From NCBI RefSeq assembly GCF_002240415.1, contig NZ_CP020028.1:1637501-1701500 (forward strand): a stretch of DNA of 64,000 nucleotides, in the 5' to 3' direction. Positions within the stretch are counted from its first letter, which is position 1. Every line of letters begins with the position of its first letter. This document shows, in pieces, positions 35,914-49,021 of the stretch. Under the pieces are notes generated by a model, which ran no database searches, was not told the DNA's origin, and saw only the letters and a list, made by a program, of their open reading frames with translations. Source of the DNA: Paenibacillus kribbensis (lineage in GTDB: Bacteria; Bacillota; Bacilli; Paenibacillales; Paenibacillaceae). A program made the position numbers and the translations under genes.

Positions 35914-36472
35914 TGTAGCGAAGCTGTATGAATGCAAGCCTTCATTCGGGTTTTTCGCCCAACAACTCATGTACCCAGAAAAGCTGGATTTTCATCCGGC
36001 TTTTCTGGAAGCATCATTTGATCCGGGTCATCCTGCGTATACGCACGCTAACAAGTACTGGTCTCTTATGCAAGAATTCAGCATGGAAGAGATTCAGGAG
36101 ATGTATACGGAAACCTTCGATTTTCAAAAAAATTGCGCACTATATATGACTTACTTCAAGTTTGAAGATGCAAAAGAAAGAGGACAAATGCTGGTCAAAT
36201 TAAAGGTTTTATATGAGATGTACGGTCTTGAAATGCCGGATGGAGAGCTGCCGGATTACTTGCCACTCATGTGTGAATTTTTGTATGCCGCCGAATGGGC
36301 ACAAGATCCGAAGACGACAGAAAACTTCCGCATGCCTGTCGCAATTTTAGAAGACGGCACCTATCATTTGCTTAAAGCGCTGGAAAAAATGGAAAGCCCG
36401 TATTTTCATCTGGTCAAGGGGCTGCGTGAAACGCTTAAAGCTTGCGTAGAACAGGAGGCAGCCACGCTATGA
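35906..36472 (+). CDS. narJ: Nitrate reductase molybdenum cofactor assembly chaperone
   Basis: NarJ is a cytosolic TorD-family chaperone that binds NarG during cofactor insertion and membrane docking; it is not part of the mature enzyme. The 188-residue helical protein contains YPEKLDFHPAF near the N terminus and ELPDYLPLMCEFLYAAEW, matching the family helix. GTG 35906 is chosen because GGGGG lies upstream and it overlaps the narH stop by 8 bases; the frame is open 36 codons further, but this lies within narH. It overlaps narI by 4 bases (ATGA). Confidence 0.93.
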   Translation: MINVAKLYECKPSFGFFAQQLMYPEKLDFHPAFLEASFDPGHPAYTHANKYWSLMQEFSMEEIQEMYTETFDFQKNCALYMTYFKFEDAKERGQMLVKLKVLYEMYGLEMPDGELPDYLPLMCEFLYAAEWAQDPKTTENFRMPVAILEDGTYHLLKALEKMESPYFHLVKGLRETLKACVEQEAATL

Positions 36473-37152
36473 TGCTAGAGCAGTTTTTATGGGTTATTTT
36501 CCCTTACATGTGTTTGGTCATCTTTATTGTTGGCCACATTTTTCGCTACAGAACAGACCAGTTCAATTGGACAGCGAAATCAAGTGAATTTATTGAAAAG
36601 AAACAATTGATGATCGGCAGCCTCTTATTTCACCTGGGAATTATTCCGGTTATTTTCGGTCACATCTCCGGTCTGGGTATTCCAAAAACCTGGATGCACG
36701 CATTGGGTGTAAACGATCATTTGTATCACATTGGAGCATTATATATTGGGGGCATATTTGGAGCCATAACGTTCCTTGGTATGTTGATTCTCACCTTTCG
36801 TCGTTTAACCTTACGCAATGTACGCCGCTTAAGCTCAGCTTCTGACTTGATTGTAAACATAATGCTTTTTGCCCTTGTATGTATGGGGATGTTTGCGACT
36901 CTTGTAACGAACGCAGTACAGCCTGAATTTGATTATAGGGAAACCATCTCGATCTGGTTCCGCGGTTTATTCATATTCCGTGTTGACCCGTCACTGATGA
37001 GAGACGTACCGTTGTCTTTCAAGCTTCATGTACTTATGGGCTTTGCCATTTTTGCATTCTGGCCGTTCACCCGGCTTGTTCATGTGTGGAGTGTTCCATT
37101 GAATTATGTGCGCAGAAGTTATATTCTGTACAGAAGACATAAATCGAATTAG
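36469..37152 (+). CDS. narI: Respiratory nitrate reductase gamma subunit (cytochrome b)
   Basis: NarI anchors the complex and oxidises menaquinol through two b-type hemes. The 227-residue protein has five membrane helices. Heme-ligand histidines lie in LLFHLGIIPVIFGHISG and in the last helices (KLHVLMGFAIFAFWPFTRLVHVW). ATG 36469 (ATGATG) with AGGAGG 10 bases upstream overlaps the narJ stop. It is the last gene of narGHJI. A weak hairpin (about 37150-37185) lies before nreA, so read-through to the sensor genes is plausible. Confidence 0.95.
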   Translation: MMLEQFLWVIFPYMCLVIFIVGHIFRYRTDQFNWTAKSSEFIEKKQLMIGSLLFHLGIIPVIFGHISGLGIPKTWMHALGVNDHLYHIGALYIGGIFGAITFLGMLILTFRRLTLRNVRRLSSASDLIVNIMLFALVCMGMFATLVTNAVQPEFDYRETISIWFRGLFIFRVDPSLMRDVPLSFKLHVLMGFAIFAFWPFTRLVHVWSVPLNYVRRSYILYRRHKSN

Positions 37153-37198
37153 GAAAGCGGGCGCTGCCTTCTTTCCTAATTGTAATTAGGAGAGAGTG

Positions 37199-37651
37199 AT
37201 GAATAATAGGATGGATTATCAAAGGGAGCTTGAGCGAATTCGCGAGCATTTCGGTTATGATTTCATGGCGCTTGCTCTTGTTGAACCGGCCGAATATCAA
37301 TACGTAATTAAATGGAAAAATGCGGCCGGGAATTTAAATGATCGCTTTAAACGGATTGTGCTGCAATCCGGAAAGGGCATAGCAGGAGTCGTATTTAAAA
37401 CCGGAAAATCCATTTTCATTCCATCTGTTTATCAATTTGTGGGTGCAGACAACCTGTTTAACTATCCTATCGTCCAATCCGAGAGGCTCCAGAGTCTCGG
37501 GGCTGTACCCCTGTGGAATGATGCTCGCGTCGCGGGTGTACTGCTTGGTGGATTTCGTAAAGAACAGCTGATGACCGAAGCCATGATGCGCGATCTGGAA
37601 GCCTTGGCGCGGAGAGGAATTGGAGAGCTGAACGGGAAGGAAGTGATGTAA
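37199..37651 (+). CDS. nreA: Nitrate receptor NreA (GAF domain)
   Basis: NreA binds nitrate and, when empty, restrains the kinase NreB; nitrate binding releases NreB. The 150-residue protein is a single GAF domain: DFMALALVEPAEYQYVIKWKNAAGNL, SGKGIAGVVFKTGKSIFIPS, and ILxGGFR-like VLLGGFRKEQL. ATG 37199 has AGGAG 6 bases upstream. The stop is directly followed by nreB, with no gap (TTG at 37652). Gene order nreA-nreB-nreC matches staphylococci. Confidence 0.88.
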   Translation: MNNRMDYQRELERIREHFGYDFMALALVEPAEYQYVIKWKNAAGNLNDRFKRIVLQSGKGIAGVVFKTGKSIFIPSVYQFVGADNLFNYPIVQSERLQSLGAVPLWNDARVAGVLLGGFRKEQLMTEAMMRDLEALARRGIGELNGKEVM

Positions 37652-38716
37652 TTGACATTGTCTGTAGGGACCGACTCTTTGAGTTCGTTAATGCTGAAAT
37701 TGTTTGAGAACAGTACAGAAGCTATTTTCTTTTTTGATAGACAAGGGGATACCCTGGCTATGAACCCGGCTGCTGAAGAGATCGTGAGGGATGACGTCCT
37801 CATTCAACTCTATGAAGGGAAGGAAAAAGCTTTATGCGGAACATGCAGAGGCTATACAAGCGACACAGAGCCCCGCACCTGTCTTGATTGTTATTTCAAT
37901 GTGCCCGAATCCAAAAATTTCGCTTCTTTCCAGGTCTATTTGGAAACAAAGCGAAACGGAATGGTTCCCTATGCCGCTTCTTTTCACACGATTGATGCTG
38001 AAAATGGAATTCGGGTGTTGATGCTGAGAGATTTGACTCTGCAATTTCAGACGCAAGAAAAATTGTATCAAAACAAAATGATGAAGCATGTCATTGAAGC
38101 GCAGGAAAACGAGCGTAAGCGGCTTTCCAGGGAGCTGCATGATAGTGTTGCTCAGGAATTGATGAGCGCGGTTGTTGAATTACGAGTGTTAAAATATATG
38201 ACGAATGATGACCAGCTCCTCAAAAACATGAAGCAGACCGAAGCATCCATGACGCGATTGCTGGATGATATCCGCAACCTGTCTGTGGAACTCCGTCCTG
38301 CTACCCTTGATGATTTTGGACTTGAAGCAGCCTTCCGTTCCCACTTCAAGCGGATCGAGCAAAGCTATGGTCTGGTGGTTGAGTTTGTGTCCGATCTTCC
38401 CCGCAAGCGATATGGAAGTGAAAAGGAAACCGTTATTTACCGTGTTTGTCAGGAGGCCGTTCTCAATGCCTTGAAGTATGCCCAGGTAGACACAATCAAA
38501 GTTTCTTTGTCCGAGCATGATCATGCGCTTCGTTTGACTGTAGAGGACAATGGAATTGGCTTTGAAAAGGGGGGCAAGCCTATTGGAACAGGGCTCGGTT
38601 TATACGGTATGCAGGAGCGGGCAGAGCTGGTAGGCGGAAGCTTTGGTGTCCTTTCGAATGTTGGCCAAGGAACCAAAGTCTTTTTACAAATTCCGATTGG
38701 ACAAGGGGAGGAATAG
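37652..38716 (+). CDS. nreB: Oxygen-sensing histidine kinase NreB
   Basis: NreB is a cytosolic kinase that phosphorylates NreC when its oxygen-labile [4Fe-4S] cluster is intact. The 354-residue protein has an N-terminal PAS domain with four cluster cysteines C62, C65, C77 and C80 in LCGTCRG and CLDCYF. A HisKA_3 helix carries phospho-acceptor H163 ([12 protein letters not shown]), and an ATPase domain shows [19 protein letters not shown] and [15 protein letters not shown]. There are no membrane helices. It starts at TTG 37652 immediately after nreA and overlaps nothing downstream; nreC follows after 4 bases. Confidence 0.93.
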   Translation: MTLSVGTDSLSSLMLKLFENSTEAIFFFDRQGDTLAMNPAAEEIVRDDVLIQLYEGKEKALCGTCRGYTSDTEPRTCLDCYFNVPESKNFASFQVYLETKRNGMVPYAASFHTIDAENGIRVLMLRDLTLQFQTQEKLYQNKMMKHVIEAQENERKRLSRELHDSVAQELMSAVVELRVLKYMTNDDQLLKNMKQTEASMTRLLDDIRNLSVELRPATLDDFGLEAAFRSHFKRIEQSYGLVVEFVSDLPRKRYGSEKETVIYRVCQEAVLNALKYAQVDTIKVSLSEHDHALRLTVEDNGIGFEKGGKPIGTGLGLYGMQERAELVGGSFGVLSNVGQGTKVFLQIPIGQGEE

Positions 38717-38720
38717 AGAC

Positions 38721-39371
38721 TTGATCAAAATTGTGTTAGCAGATGACCATGCGATTGTACGAAGCGGATTTTCCATGATTCTCAACTTCCAATCGGATAT
38801 GGAGGTTGTCGGAACGGCTGCAGACGGAATTGAAGCGTACACAATGGTAGCTAAATGTAAGCCGGATATTCTAATCATGGACCTCAGCATGCCGCCAGGC
38901 GAAAGTGGATTGATCGCTACAGGCAAGATTAAGGAGGACCATCCTGATACTAAAATTCTGATTCTGACCATGCATGACGATGAAGAATATCTGTTTCATA
39001 TTTTGAAGAGTGGCGCTTCGGGATATGTTTTGAAAAATGCACCAGATGAGGAGCTATTGCTTGCCATACGAACCATTCATGGGGGCGGAACTTATATCCA
39101 TCCTAAAATGGCCACTTCTCTCGTTCGTGAGTTCATCAAGAAAGATACAACATCACAAACAGAAGATCCGTTTGAGATCCTGACCAAGCGGGAACTGGAG
39201 ATTCTCCCTTTGGTCGCAAAGGGATATGGTAACAAGGAAGTTGCTGAAAAGCTGTTCATTTCTGTCAAGACGGTGGAAGCGAACAAAGCCAAAATCATGG
39301 AGAAGCTGAACTTAAGAAGTCGGCCTGAGCTGGTCCAATATGCATTAAAGAAAAAAATGCTGGATTTTTAA
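38721..39371 (+). CDS. nreC: NarL/LuxR-type response regulator NreC
   Basis: NreC, once phosphorylated by NreB, activates nitrate and nitrite respiration genes; in staphylococci it binds GC-rich palindromes before nar, nir and narT. The 216-residue protein has a receiver domain with D8/D9 and phospho-acceptor D54 ([10 protein letters not shown]). A LuxR helix-turn-helix at about 150-210 follows ([39 protein letters not shown]). TTG 38721 was chosen since GGGGAGG lies 9 bases upstream; the longer frame upstream lies in nreB. Candidate target sites lie at 26279, 29706, 30578 and 39453. Confidence 0.93.
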   Translation: MIKIVLADDHAIVRSGFSMILNFQSDMEVVGTAADGIEAYTMVAKCKPDILIMDLSMPPGESGLIATGKIKEDHPDTKILILTMHDDEEYLFHILKSGASGYVLKNAPDEELLLAIRTIHGGGTYIHPKMATSLVREFIKKDTTSQTEDPFEILTKRELEILPLVAKGYGNKEVAEKLFISVKTVEANKAKIMEKLNLRSRPELVQYALKKKMLDF

Positions 39372-39416
39372 ACCAATGAAATGAACGTTTTGTGAAAAAA
39401 ATCTCTTGAATAAACG

Positions 39417-39447
39417 AAGTCGTTTCTAGTAGAAGCGGCTTTTTTTA
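39417..39447 (+). terminator. nreC terminator
   Basis: AAGTCGTTTCT pairs over 11 positions (with G-T wobbles) with AGAAGCGGCTT and is followed by seven T residues. Confidence 0.8.
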
Positions 39448-39452
39448 TTTTC

Positions 39453-39517
39453 AGGGACTCCCCTGTTAGGGAAAGGGGAGTCCCCTATATTCGTTGAGAG
39501 CAGCTAGCGGCTACAAT
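39453..39517 (+). promoter_or_regulatory. Putative double NreC site and -10 of narK
   Basis: AGGG-ACTC-CCCT (39453-39464) is followed by AGGGG-AGT-CCCCT (39474-39486). Together GGGACTCCCC (39454-39463) and GGGGAGTCCC (39475-39484) form a perfect 10-base inverted repeat. From the last CCCT, 25 bases lead to TACAAT (39512-39517), the same geometry as the other three boxes. Confidence 0.6.
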
Positions 39518-39575
39518 GGGGACAGAAATTTAAAACTATATTACGACAGAAAAAACGTTGGAAAAGGTGAGTTAA

Positions 39576-40790
39576 ATGATTAGAAAGTTGCAGTTGCCAC
39601 TACAAACAATGAACTTGATCCTTGGATTTAGTGTATGGGTTATCATTTCTTCCCTCATGCCGTTCATTACCGAGGATATTGCTATTCCATCCGGAAAATT
39701 GGCCATGGTTACGGCGATTCCGGTCGTGCTCGGATCGATTCTACGCATTCCGTTAGGCTATTATGCCAACATCTTCGGAGCAAGAATCGTTTTTCTCGTC
39801 AGCTTTATTTTGCTTTTGTTCCCGGTCTACTATATCAGTGAAGCTTCTACGATGATGGATTTAATTATCGGTGGCTTGTTCCTGGGGATTGGCGGAGCGG
39901 TGTTCTCGGTTGGGGTGACTTCGCTGCCCAAGTATTATCCGAAGGAAAAGCATGGCTTTGTCAACGGGATATATGGTGTGGGGAACCTGGGGACAGCAGT
40001 AACTACCTTCTCCGCTCCAATTGTAGCGACGCAGGTAGGATGGACACTTACAGTCAAGCTGTACCTTATTTTATTGCTTGTTTTTATCGTTTTGAATTTC
40101 TTCTTTGGGGACCGTCATGAAACTAAAGTAAAAACACCGATTATGGAGCAGATCAAAGGGGTTTACAAAAATGAAAAGCTTTGGTTTTTCTCGCTCTTTT
40201 ATTTTATTACGTTTGGTTCATTTGTAGCGTTCACGGTGTACTTGCCGAATTTCCTGGTATCGAATTTTGAGCTGACTAAAGTGGATGCAGGGATGCGTAC
40301 AGCAGGCTTTATTGCGATTGCGACATTCTTCCGCCCCATCGGCGGCTGGCTGGCGGATCGGTTTCAGCCTCTGTTCCTGCTGGTAGGTACGTTTGCCGTT
40401 TATACGGTCGCTGCGATTCTTTTGGCTTTTTCACCAGGGATTACCCTTTATACTGTAGGCTGCCTGGCTATCGCTGTATGTGCGGGAGTCGGGAACGGTG
40501 TCATTTTCAAGCTGGTTCCATTCTATTTTAATAAGCAGGCAGGCATAGTGAACGGTATTGTATCCATGATGGGCGGCCTCGGTGGCTTTTTCCCTCCGAT
40601 CCTGTTATCGTCGATTCATGCTGCAACTGGCCATTACTCCATTGGATTCATGCTGCTCTCCCAAGTGGCGCTGGCTAGCCTGATCCTTGTCATGTGGCTG
40701 TATTATCAAGGACGCTTAACTGCGGCTACTGAAGCGATCGATGCGGTGGGGCAAGGCAACTTTAAAAAACAAAAAGAAATCCAAAAGTAA
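39576..40790 (+). CDS. narK: Nitrate/nitrite MFS transporter
   Basis: This 404-residue MFS carrier imports nitrate and exports nitrite. It has 12 helices, and the NNP-family signatures are present in altered form: GLFLGIGGAVFSVGVTSLPKYYP and GVGNGVIFKLVPFYF, matching the G-rich nitrate signatures in helices 5 and 11. ATG 39576 follows AAAAGGTGAG. It is controlled by the double NreC-type site. The next gene, moeB, starts 62 bases on with no terminator, so narK-moeB-moaE-moaD-moaA probably forms one operon linking nitrate uptake and cofactor supply. Confidence 0.9.
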   Translation: MIRKLQLPLQTMNLILGFSVWVIISSLMPFITEDIAIPSGKLAMVTAIPVVLGSILRIPLGYYANIFGARIVFLVSFILLLFPVYYISEASTMMDLIIGGLFLGIGGAVFSVGVTSLPKYYPKEKHGFVNGIYGVGNLGTAVTTFSAPIVATQVGWTLTVKLYLILLLVFIVLNFFFGDRHETKVKTPIMEQIKGVYKNEKLWFFSLFYFITFGSFVAFTVYLPNFLVSNFELTKVDAGMRTAGFIAIATFFRPIGGWLADRFQPLFLLVGTFAVYTVAAILLAFSPGITLYTVGCLAIAVCAGVGNGVIFKLVPFYFNKQAGIVNGIVSMMGGLGGFFPPILLSSIHAATGHYSIGFMLLSQVALASLILVMWLYYQGRLTAATEAIDAVGQGNFKKQKEIQK

Positions 40791-40852
40791 CCGAAAGACA
40801 CCAGAAAAAAATTGAGAATGACGATCATTCTTCAACGTAGGGGGACATTGTG

Positions 40853-41872
40853 ATGAATGAGCGTTATTCAAGACAGATATTGTTTAGACCCATCGGCGGT
40901 GAAGGACAACGTAATCTGTCCGCAGCTGTCGTCACCATTATTGGTTGCGGGGCGTTGGGTTCCGCCATTGCCGAAGCACTGGTAAGGGCTGGCGTTGGAG
41001 AGCTTCACCTTGTTGATCGTGATTATGTGGAGCTGTCGAATCTGCAACGTCAGCAGCTGTTCACGGAGCAGGATGCTGCGGAAATGCTGCCCAAGGTCAT
41101 GGCTGCCGAAAAAAGGCTGAAGGCCATACGAGAAGACGTACGTTTGTACACATATCTCGACAACCTGGATGCCGAGCTTGTTCAAGAGCTTGCTGGCAAA
41201 AGCACATTGTTGATGGATGCTACGGACAATTTTGAAACCCGTCTACTTATAAACGATGCCGCACTGAAGACCGGAATTCCATGGATTTACGGAGCCTGTG
41301 TTGGAAGCACAGGCGTCGTTTTTCCTTTCGTACCGGGCGAGTCGGCCTGTTTTCGCTGCCTTCTGCCATCATTGCCGGCGATCAATCAGACCTGCGATAC
41401 GGCTGGAATTATTTCGCCCGCAGTCCAGGTGACAGCCGCTCTCCAATGTGCAGAAGCCATGAAGTGGCTGACTGGTAGACGTGATAAAATGCGCAGCAAG
41501 GTTCATCTATTTGATCTATGGGAGAACACACAGATGGACATAGGGATTTCCCGTATCCGCAACCAGGATTGTCCAACCTGTGGAGAACACCCTGCATTTC
41601 CTGCACTGACTGCACCACGCCGCTCGGCGTATGCTGCGCTGTGTGGACGGGATGTTGTGCAGGTTCTTCCGGACCCTAATCGTCCGATTACACTCGATGA
41701 TGCCGAGAAAATGGGTAGACTTATGGCCGAAAATGTAAAAAGAACCCCATATTTCGTTGAATTTTATGCCTTTAAGCATCGAATGATTTTATTCAAAAAC
41801 GGAAGGCTTCTCATTCACGGTATTGGAAGTATTGCCAAAGGTCAAAAGCTATATCATCAGTTGTTCGGCTGA
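40853..41872 (+). CDS. moeB: ThiF/MoeB-family adenylyltransferase
   Basis: MoeB adenylates the C-terminal glycine of MoaD so that it can be sulfurated. The 339-residue protein has the nucleotide-binding IIGCGALGSAIAEALVRAGVGEL, then LVDRDYVELSNLQRQQLF and DATDNFETR. Zinc-binding CFRCLLP pairs with CPTCGEH. An extra C-terminal domain of about 85 residues follows, as in the long Bacillus MoeB/ThiF form. ATG 40853 after AGGGGGAC. With moaE and moaD next, MoeB is preferred over ThiF. Confidence 0.88.
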   Translation: MNERYSRQILFRPIGGEGQRNLSAAVVTIIGCGALGSAIAEALVRAGVGELHLVDRDYVELSNLQRQQLFTEQDAAEMLPKVMAAEKRLKAIREDVRLYTYLDNLDAELVQELAGKSTLLMDATDNFETRLLINDAALKTGIPWIYGACVGSTGVVFPFVPGESACFRCLLPSLPAINQTCDTAGIISPAVQVTAALQCAEAMKWLTGRRDKMRSKVHLFDLWENTQMDIGISRIRNQDCPTCGEHPAFPALTAPRRSAYAALCGRDVVQVLPDPNRPITLDDAEKMGRLMAENVKRTPYFVEFYAFKHRMILFKNGRLLIHGIGSIAKGQKLYHQLFG

Positions 41873-41961
41873 GCATGAGAATGTAGATATAAGAGGCAGA
41901 AGTTATTAGATAGAGTTTGTCATCAGAGAGTGGTTTGCACGGTGGCTGGAAGGTGGAAAAG

Positions 41962-42405
41962 ATGAGTGTTTTTGAAATCGTGACTGAGCCTATTGTTCCG
42001 CAGACTTATGCGGATTATGTCCTAAGGCCGGAAGCGGGAGCGGTGACCATGTTTACAGGGCACGTCCGGGAGTGGACCGAAGGTGTGCGAACCTTATACC
42101 TCGCTTATGAGGCCTATGTACCCATGGCTCAAAAAAAGCTCGCGGAAATTGGTCGCGAAATCGAAGAAAAATGGATAGGGACCAAAGTGGCCATTGCACA
42201 CCGGATTGGCGAGCTTCAAATCGGTGATATTGCCGTTGTCATCGCTGTTTCTTCACCACATCGCTCGGATGCGTATGAGGCGAATGAATATGCGATCGAA
42301 CGAATCAAAGAAATAGTCCCTATATGGAAACAAGAGATTTGGGAAGATGGAACGCAGTGGATCGGAAATCAGAGGAAAAAGCCGAAGGAGATCATTTATG
42401 ATTAA
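41962..42405 (+). CDS. moaE: Molybdopterin synthase catalytic subunit
   Basis: MoaE with MoaD converts cyclic pyranopterin monophosphate to molybdopterin. The 147-residue protein shows the family segments GAVTMFTGHVREW, LAYEAYVPMA, IAHRIGELQIGDIAVVIAVSSPHR and the active-site lysine region near IVPIWKQEIW. ATG 41962 is chosen with AAGGTGG 5 bases upstream; the frame is open 15 codons earlier without a site. Its last 8 bases overlap moaD. Confidence 0.93.
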   Translation: MSVFEIVTEPIVPQTYADYVLRPEAGAVTMFTGHVREWTEGVRTLYLAYEAYVPMAQKKLAEIGREIEEKWIGTKVAIAHRIGELQIGDIAVVIAVSSPHRSDAYEANEYAIERIKEIVPIWKQEIWEDGTQWIGNQRKKPKEIIYD

Positions 42406-42631
42406 GCTGTACTATTTTGCAGGACTCCGTGAGGTGACGGGAAAAGCTGAAGAGATGGCAGATTTGGCAGGCCAAACTGTAGGCGACTTATACAATTGGA
42501 TAACAGATCAATATCCGGCTGTGCCAATCAGTTCTGTACGAATTGCGTTAAACGAGGAGTATGCGTTGTCCACGGATGTGGTGCAGGATGGAGACGTTGT
42601 AGCCTTTATTCCGCCAGTCAGCGGCGGCTAA
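42398..42631 (+). CDS. moaD: Molybdopterin synthase sulfur carrier subunit
   Basis: This 77-residue ubiquitin-like protein carries sulfur as a C-terminal thiocarboxylate. The essential Gly-Gly end is present (AFIPPVSGG), and [12 protein letters not shown] is typical of the family. ATG 42398 overlaps the end of moaE by 8 bases; AAGGAG lies 7 bases upstream. MoeB (upstream) activates it and MoaE is its partner. Confidence 0.93.
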   Translation: MIKLYYFAGLREVTGKAEEMADLAGQTVGDLYNWITDQYPAVPISSVRIALNEEYALSTDVVQDGDVVAFIPPVSGG

Positions 42632-42668
42632 TGATAACGATGCTAAACAACCAGAAAGGAGGGGGCGT

Positions 42669-43685
42669 ATGAATTTTCATCCACTGAAAGACATGTTGCA
42701 GCGGCCGATTCGTGACCTGCGTATATCGGTTACGGACCGCTGCAATTTCCGCTGTTCCTATTGCATGCCCAAAGAAATTTTCGGTGACGATTACGCCTTT
42801 CTTCCCCAAAATGAATGTCTGTCGTTTGAAGAGATCCATCGGCTGACGAAGCTCTTTGTATCCCTGGGTGTAAAAAAAATCCGACTCACGGGCGGCGAAC
42901 CATTAATGCGCAGGAATCTATCCGACCTGGTCTCCCAAATCCTGTCCATTGACGGAGTGGAAGATGTCGGCTTGACCACCAACGGTGTGCTGCTAGGACA
43001 GCAGGCTAAGCCTCTCTATGACGCGGGACTACGACGGCTTAATGTCAGTCTGGATGCTCTGGACCCCGAGCTGTTTGGGCGGTTGAATGGGCGGGGGATT
43101 AAGCCTGATTTTATTTTGAAGCAGATCGAATATGCAAGAGAAATCGGCTTTGAAATCAAGATCAATATGGTAGTCCAAAAAGGTGTGAATGACTCGGAGA
43201 TTTTGCCGATGGCTGCTTATTTTAAGGAGCAGGGAATAACCCTTCGCTTTATCGAGTTTATGGATGTAGGGAATGACAACGGATGGAGCTTCAAGAGGGT
43301 ACTGACAAAAAAGGAAATATTTGAACGACTTAAGAATATGTACGAGTTGGAGCCGGTGGATCAGGATTACTTTGGAGAAGTAGCAAAGCGTTATCGTTAT
43401 AAAGACAGCGATGCACAGCTTGGCTTTATTACTTCGGTTTCTGAATCGTTTTGTTCGTCCTGCACACGTGCCCGCTTATCGTGCGATGGCAAGTTTTATA
43501 CGTGCTTGTTTGCTTCAGGCGGATTCGATCTGCGCCAGATGCTTCGTAATGGAGCGAATGACCAGGAACTACTTGATGTGATTACTTCAGTGTGGGAACA
43601 ACGCACAGACCGGTATTCCGATGAACGTACTGAACAGACAGCAAAAAATAGAAAAAAGATTAACATGTCCTACATTGGCGGTTAA
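42669..43685 (+). CDS. moaA: GTP 3',8-cyclase
   Basis: MoaA, a radical SAM enzyme, makes 3',8-cyclo-GTP, the first step of molybdopterin synthesis (with MoaC, not in the window). The 338-residue protein has the N-terminal cluster motif C25, C29, C32 ([13 protein letters not shown]). The C-terminal GTP-binding cluster has C262, C265 and C279. The required terminal Gly-Gly is present (YIGG). ATG 42669 after AAAGGAGGGGG. It is last in the narK-moe/moa unit. moaC, moeA and mobA must lie elsewhere. Confidence 0.95.
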   Translation: MNFHPLKDMLQRPIRDLRISVTDRCNFRCSYCMPKEIFGDDYAFLPQNECLSFEEIHRLTKLFVSLGVKKIRLTGGEPLMRRNLSDLVSQILSIDGVEDVGLTTNGVLLGQQAKPLYDAGLRRLNVSLDALDPELFGRLNGRGIKPDFILKQIEYAREIGFEIKINMVVQKGVNDSEILPMAAYFKEQGITLRFIEFMDVGNDNGWSFKRVLTKKEIFERLKNMYELEPVDQDYFGEVAKRYRYKDSDAQLGFITSVSESFCSSCTRARLSCDGKFYTCLFASGGFDLRQMLRNGANDQELLDVITSVWEQRTDRYSDERTEQTAKNRKKINMSYIGG

Positions 43686-43755
43686 CATTTTATACCAGAA
43701 AAAATGTGTCGTTTTAGTTGTGATCGTCCCAGAAAAGAAAGCGCAAACATTTTTG

Positions 43756-43784
43756 TTGGCAAAGCTTAAATTAAGTGTTATTAT
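43756..43784 (+). promoter_or_regulatory. licT promoter
   Basis: TTGGCA (43756-43761), 17 bases, TATTAT (43779-43784). Transcription would start about 43791, directly at the antiterminator RNA. AGAAAGCGCAAACA just upstream of the -35 (about 43737-43750) is a weak catabolite-repression (cre) match. Confidence 0.6.
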
Positions 43785-43790
43785 GATCTT

Positions 43791-43866
43791 GGGATTGTTA
43801 CTGAAAAGGCAAAACCCGAGGCATGGAATTCATATTTCCATGTGTTGGGTTTTGCCTTTTCTTTTA
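43791..43866 (+). promoter_or_regulatory. RAT antiterminator and overlapping terminator 1 (before licT)
   Basis: GGGATTGTTACTG followed by GGCAAAACC (43791-43817) matches the ribonucleic antiterminator bound by LicT. It overlaps a terminator whose arms AAAAGGCAAAACCC (43804-43817) and GGGTTTTGCCTTTT (43847-43860) pair perfectly, with an inner CATGGAA/TTCCATG hairpin. LicT binding would prevent terminator formation and permit licT transcription. Confidence 0.9.
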
Positions 43867-44276
43867 GAATACTAAGCTTTGCGATATCCTGCACGATATG
43901 AATATTTGGCCCAGCCATAACGCAGAAAGGTGAGTGATGTTGAGCCTTACAAGTGCTAGCAACAAAGATGATGACGTCGACCAACGAAGCGACAGCTGAG
44001 AAATGATGCAGGACGTGGTTAACCGACTAATATCCATTTTTACAATACCGGAATATCAGATCGGTTTGGGAGCACTCAAGATCATTCATGGAAAACGTAA
44101 GGCTTTTTGTCTCTTGATATGAATGCGTTTTCATAACATGGAGTTGTAAATCGTCACCTTTCCATTTTGGTTTACGACGAAGGTTTGATCGGCTATTACC
44201 GTCTTGTGACCTATCTGAAATTTCGCCCAGCATCTAAATCCTTTTTTTAATGATTGTGGGATAAGGGGGCAGTAAG
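43867..44276 (+). other. Long licT leader with a cre-like site
   Basis: About 410 bases separate the first terminator from licT, unusually long for this operon type. TGAATGCGTTTTCA (44120-44133) matches the Bacillus cre consensus TGWAANCGNTNWCA at all but one position, so CcpA control inside the leader is plausible. Open frames on the minus strand here (43781-43984 and 44027-44233) have no ribosome binding sites and look incidental. Confidence 0.45.
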
Positions 44277-47134
<2,858 letters not shown>

Positions 47135-47240
47135 TCCTAATATGTGGGAAAAAGCTTTCTGATCATGTGCTTAGGCTTCCAACGGGCCTTTGTACGAAGC
47201 CGGAGGGAGCCTGGGCAACAAAAAACTGAGGAGGAATTAA

Positions 47241-48701
<1,461 letters not shown>

Positions 48702-48717
48702 AAAAATATATACAGCC

Positions 48718-48786
48718 AGCGCGTGCCGACCCCAAATCGGTACGCGCTTGAAAGAGGCAATTCAAGATGGCGTGGATCTCATGTGA
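48718..48786 (+). pseudogene. Hairpin and short GH1-like remnant downstream of bglH
   Basis: AGCGCGTGCCGA (48718-48729) pairs over 12 positions with TCGGTACGCGCT (48737-48748). Directly after it, codons 48748-48783 read LKEAIQDGVDLM before a TGA. This closely matches [11 protein letters not shown] in BglH itself but with different codons, so it looks like a leftover of a second, deleted GH1 gene. Confidence 0.4.
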
Positions 48787-48853
48787 TTGCTTCCAATGGT
48801 GAATATTTAAGTTATTAAGGTTTCTTATATATCCTTTGTTTTCAATCTTTTGG

Positions 48854-48879
48854 GCTCCTGAACATTCAGGAGCTTTTTT
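48854..48879 (+). terminator. bgl operon terminator
   Basis: GCTCCTGAA (48854-48862) pairs perfectly with TTCAGGAGC (48865-48873) and is followed by TTTTTTG. Confidence 0.85.
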
Positions 48880-49021
48880 GTTGCCTATAGTCATTAATGG
48901 TCTTTATTGTATGTTCATTTTCAAAGTAGCATGTGTAAAAGGTGGAGGAGAACATCAGTAACTGGGTGTTTATTTGTTATTAGAGCAAGCAATCTATTGA
49001 ATGCAGAAAAGTATCTGGAAA

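Noticed and set aside
37150..37198. Hairpin between narI and nreA as a terminator
   Set aside because: The stem is weak and lacks a T-run. Coupled expression of nar and nre genes cannot be excluded.
43781..43984. 67-codon minus-strand frame over the licT leader
   Set aside because: It runs through the antiterminator/terminator hairpin and has no ribosome binding site.
44027..44233. 68-codon minus-strand frame upstream of licT
   Set aside because: No start signals and no recognisable motif. The region is better explained as leader.
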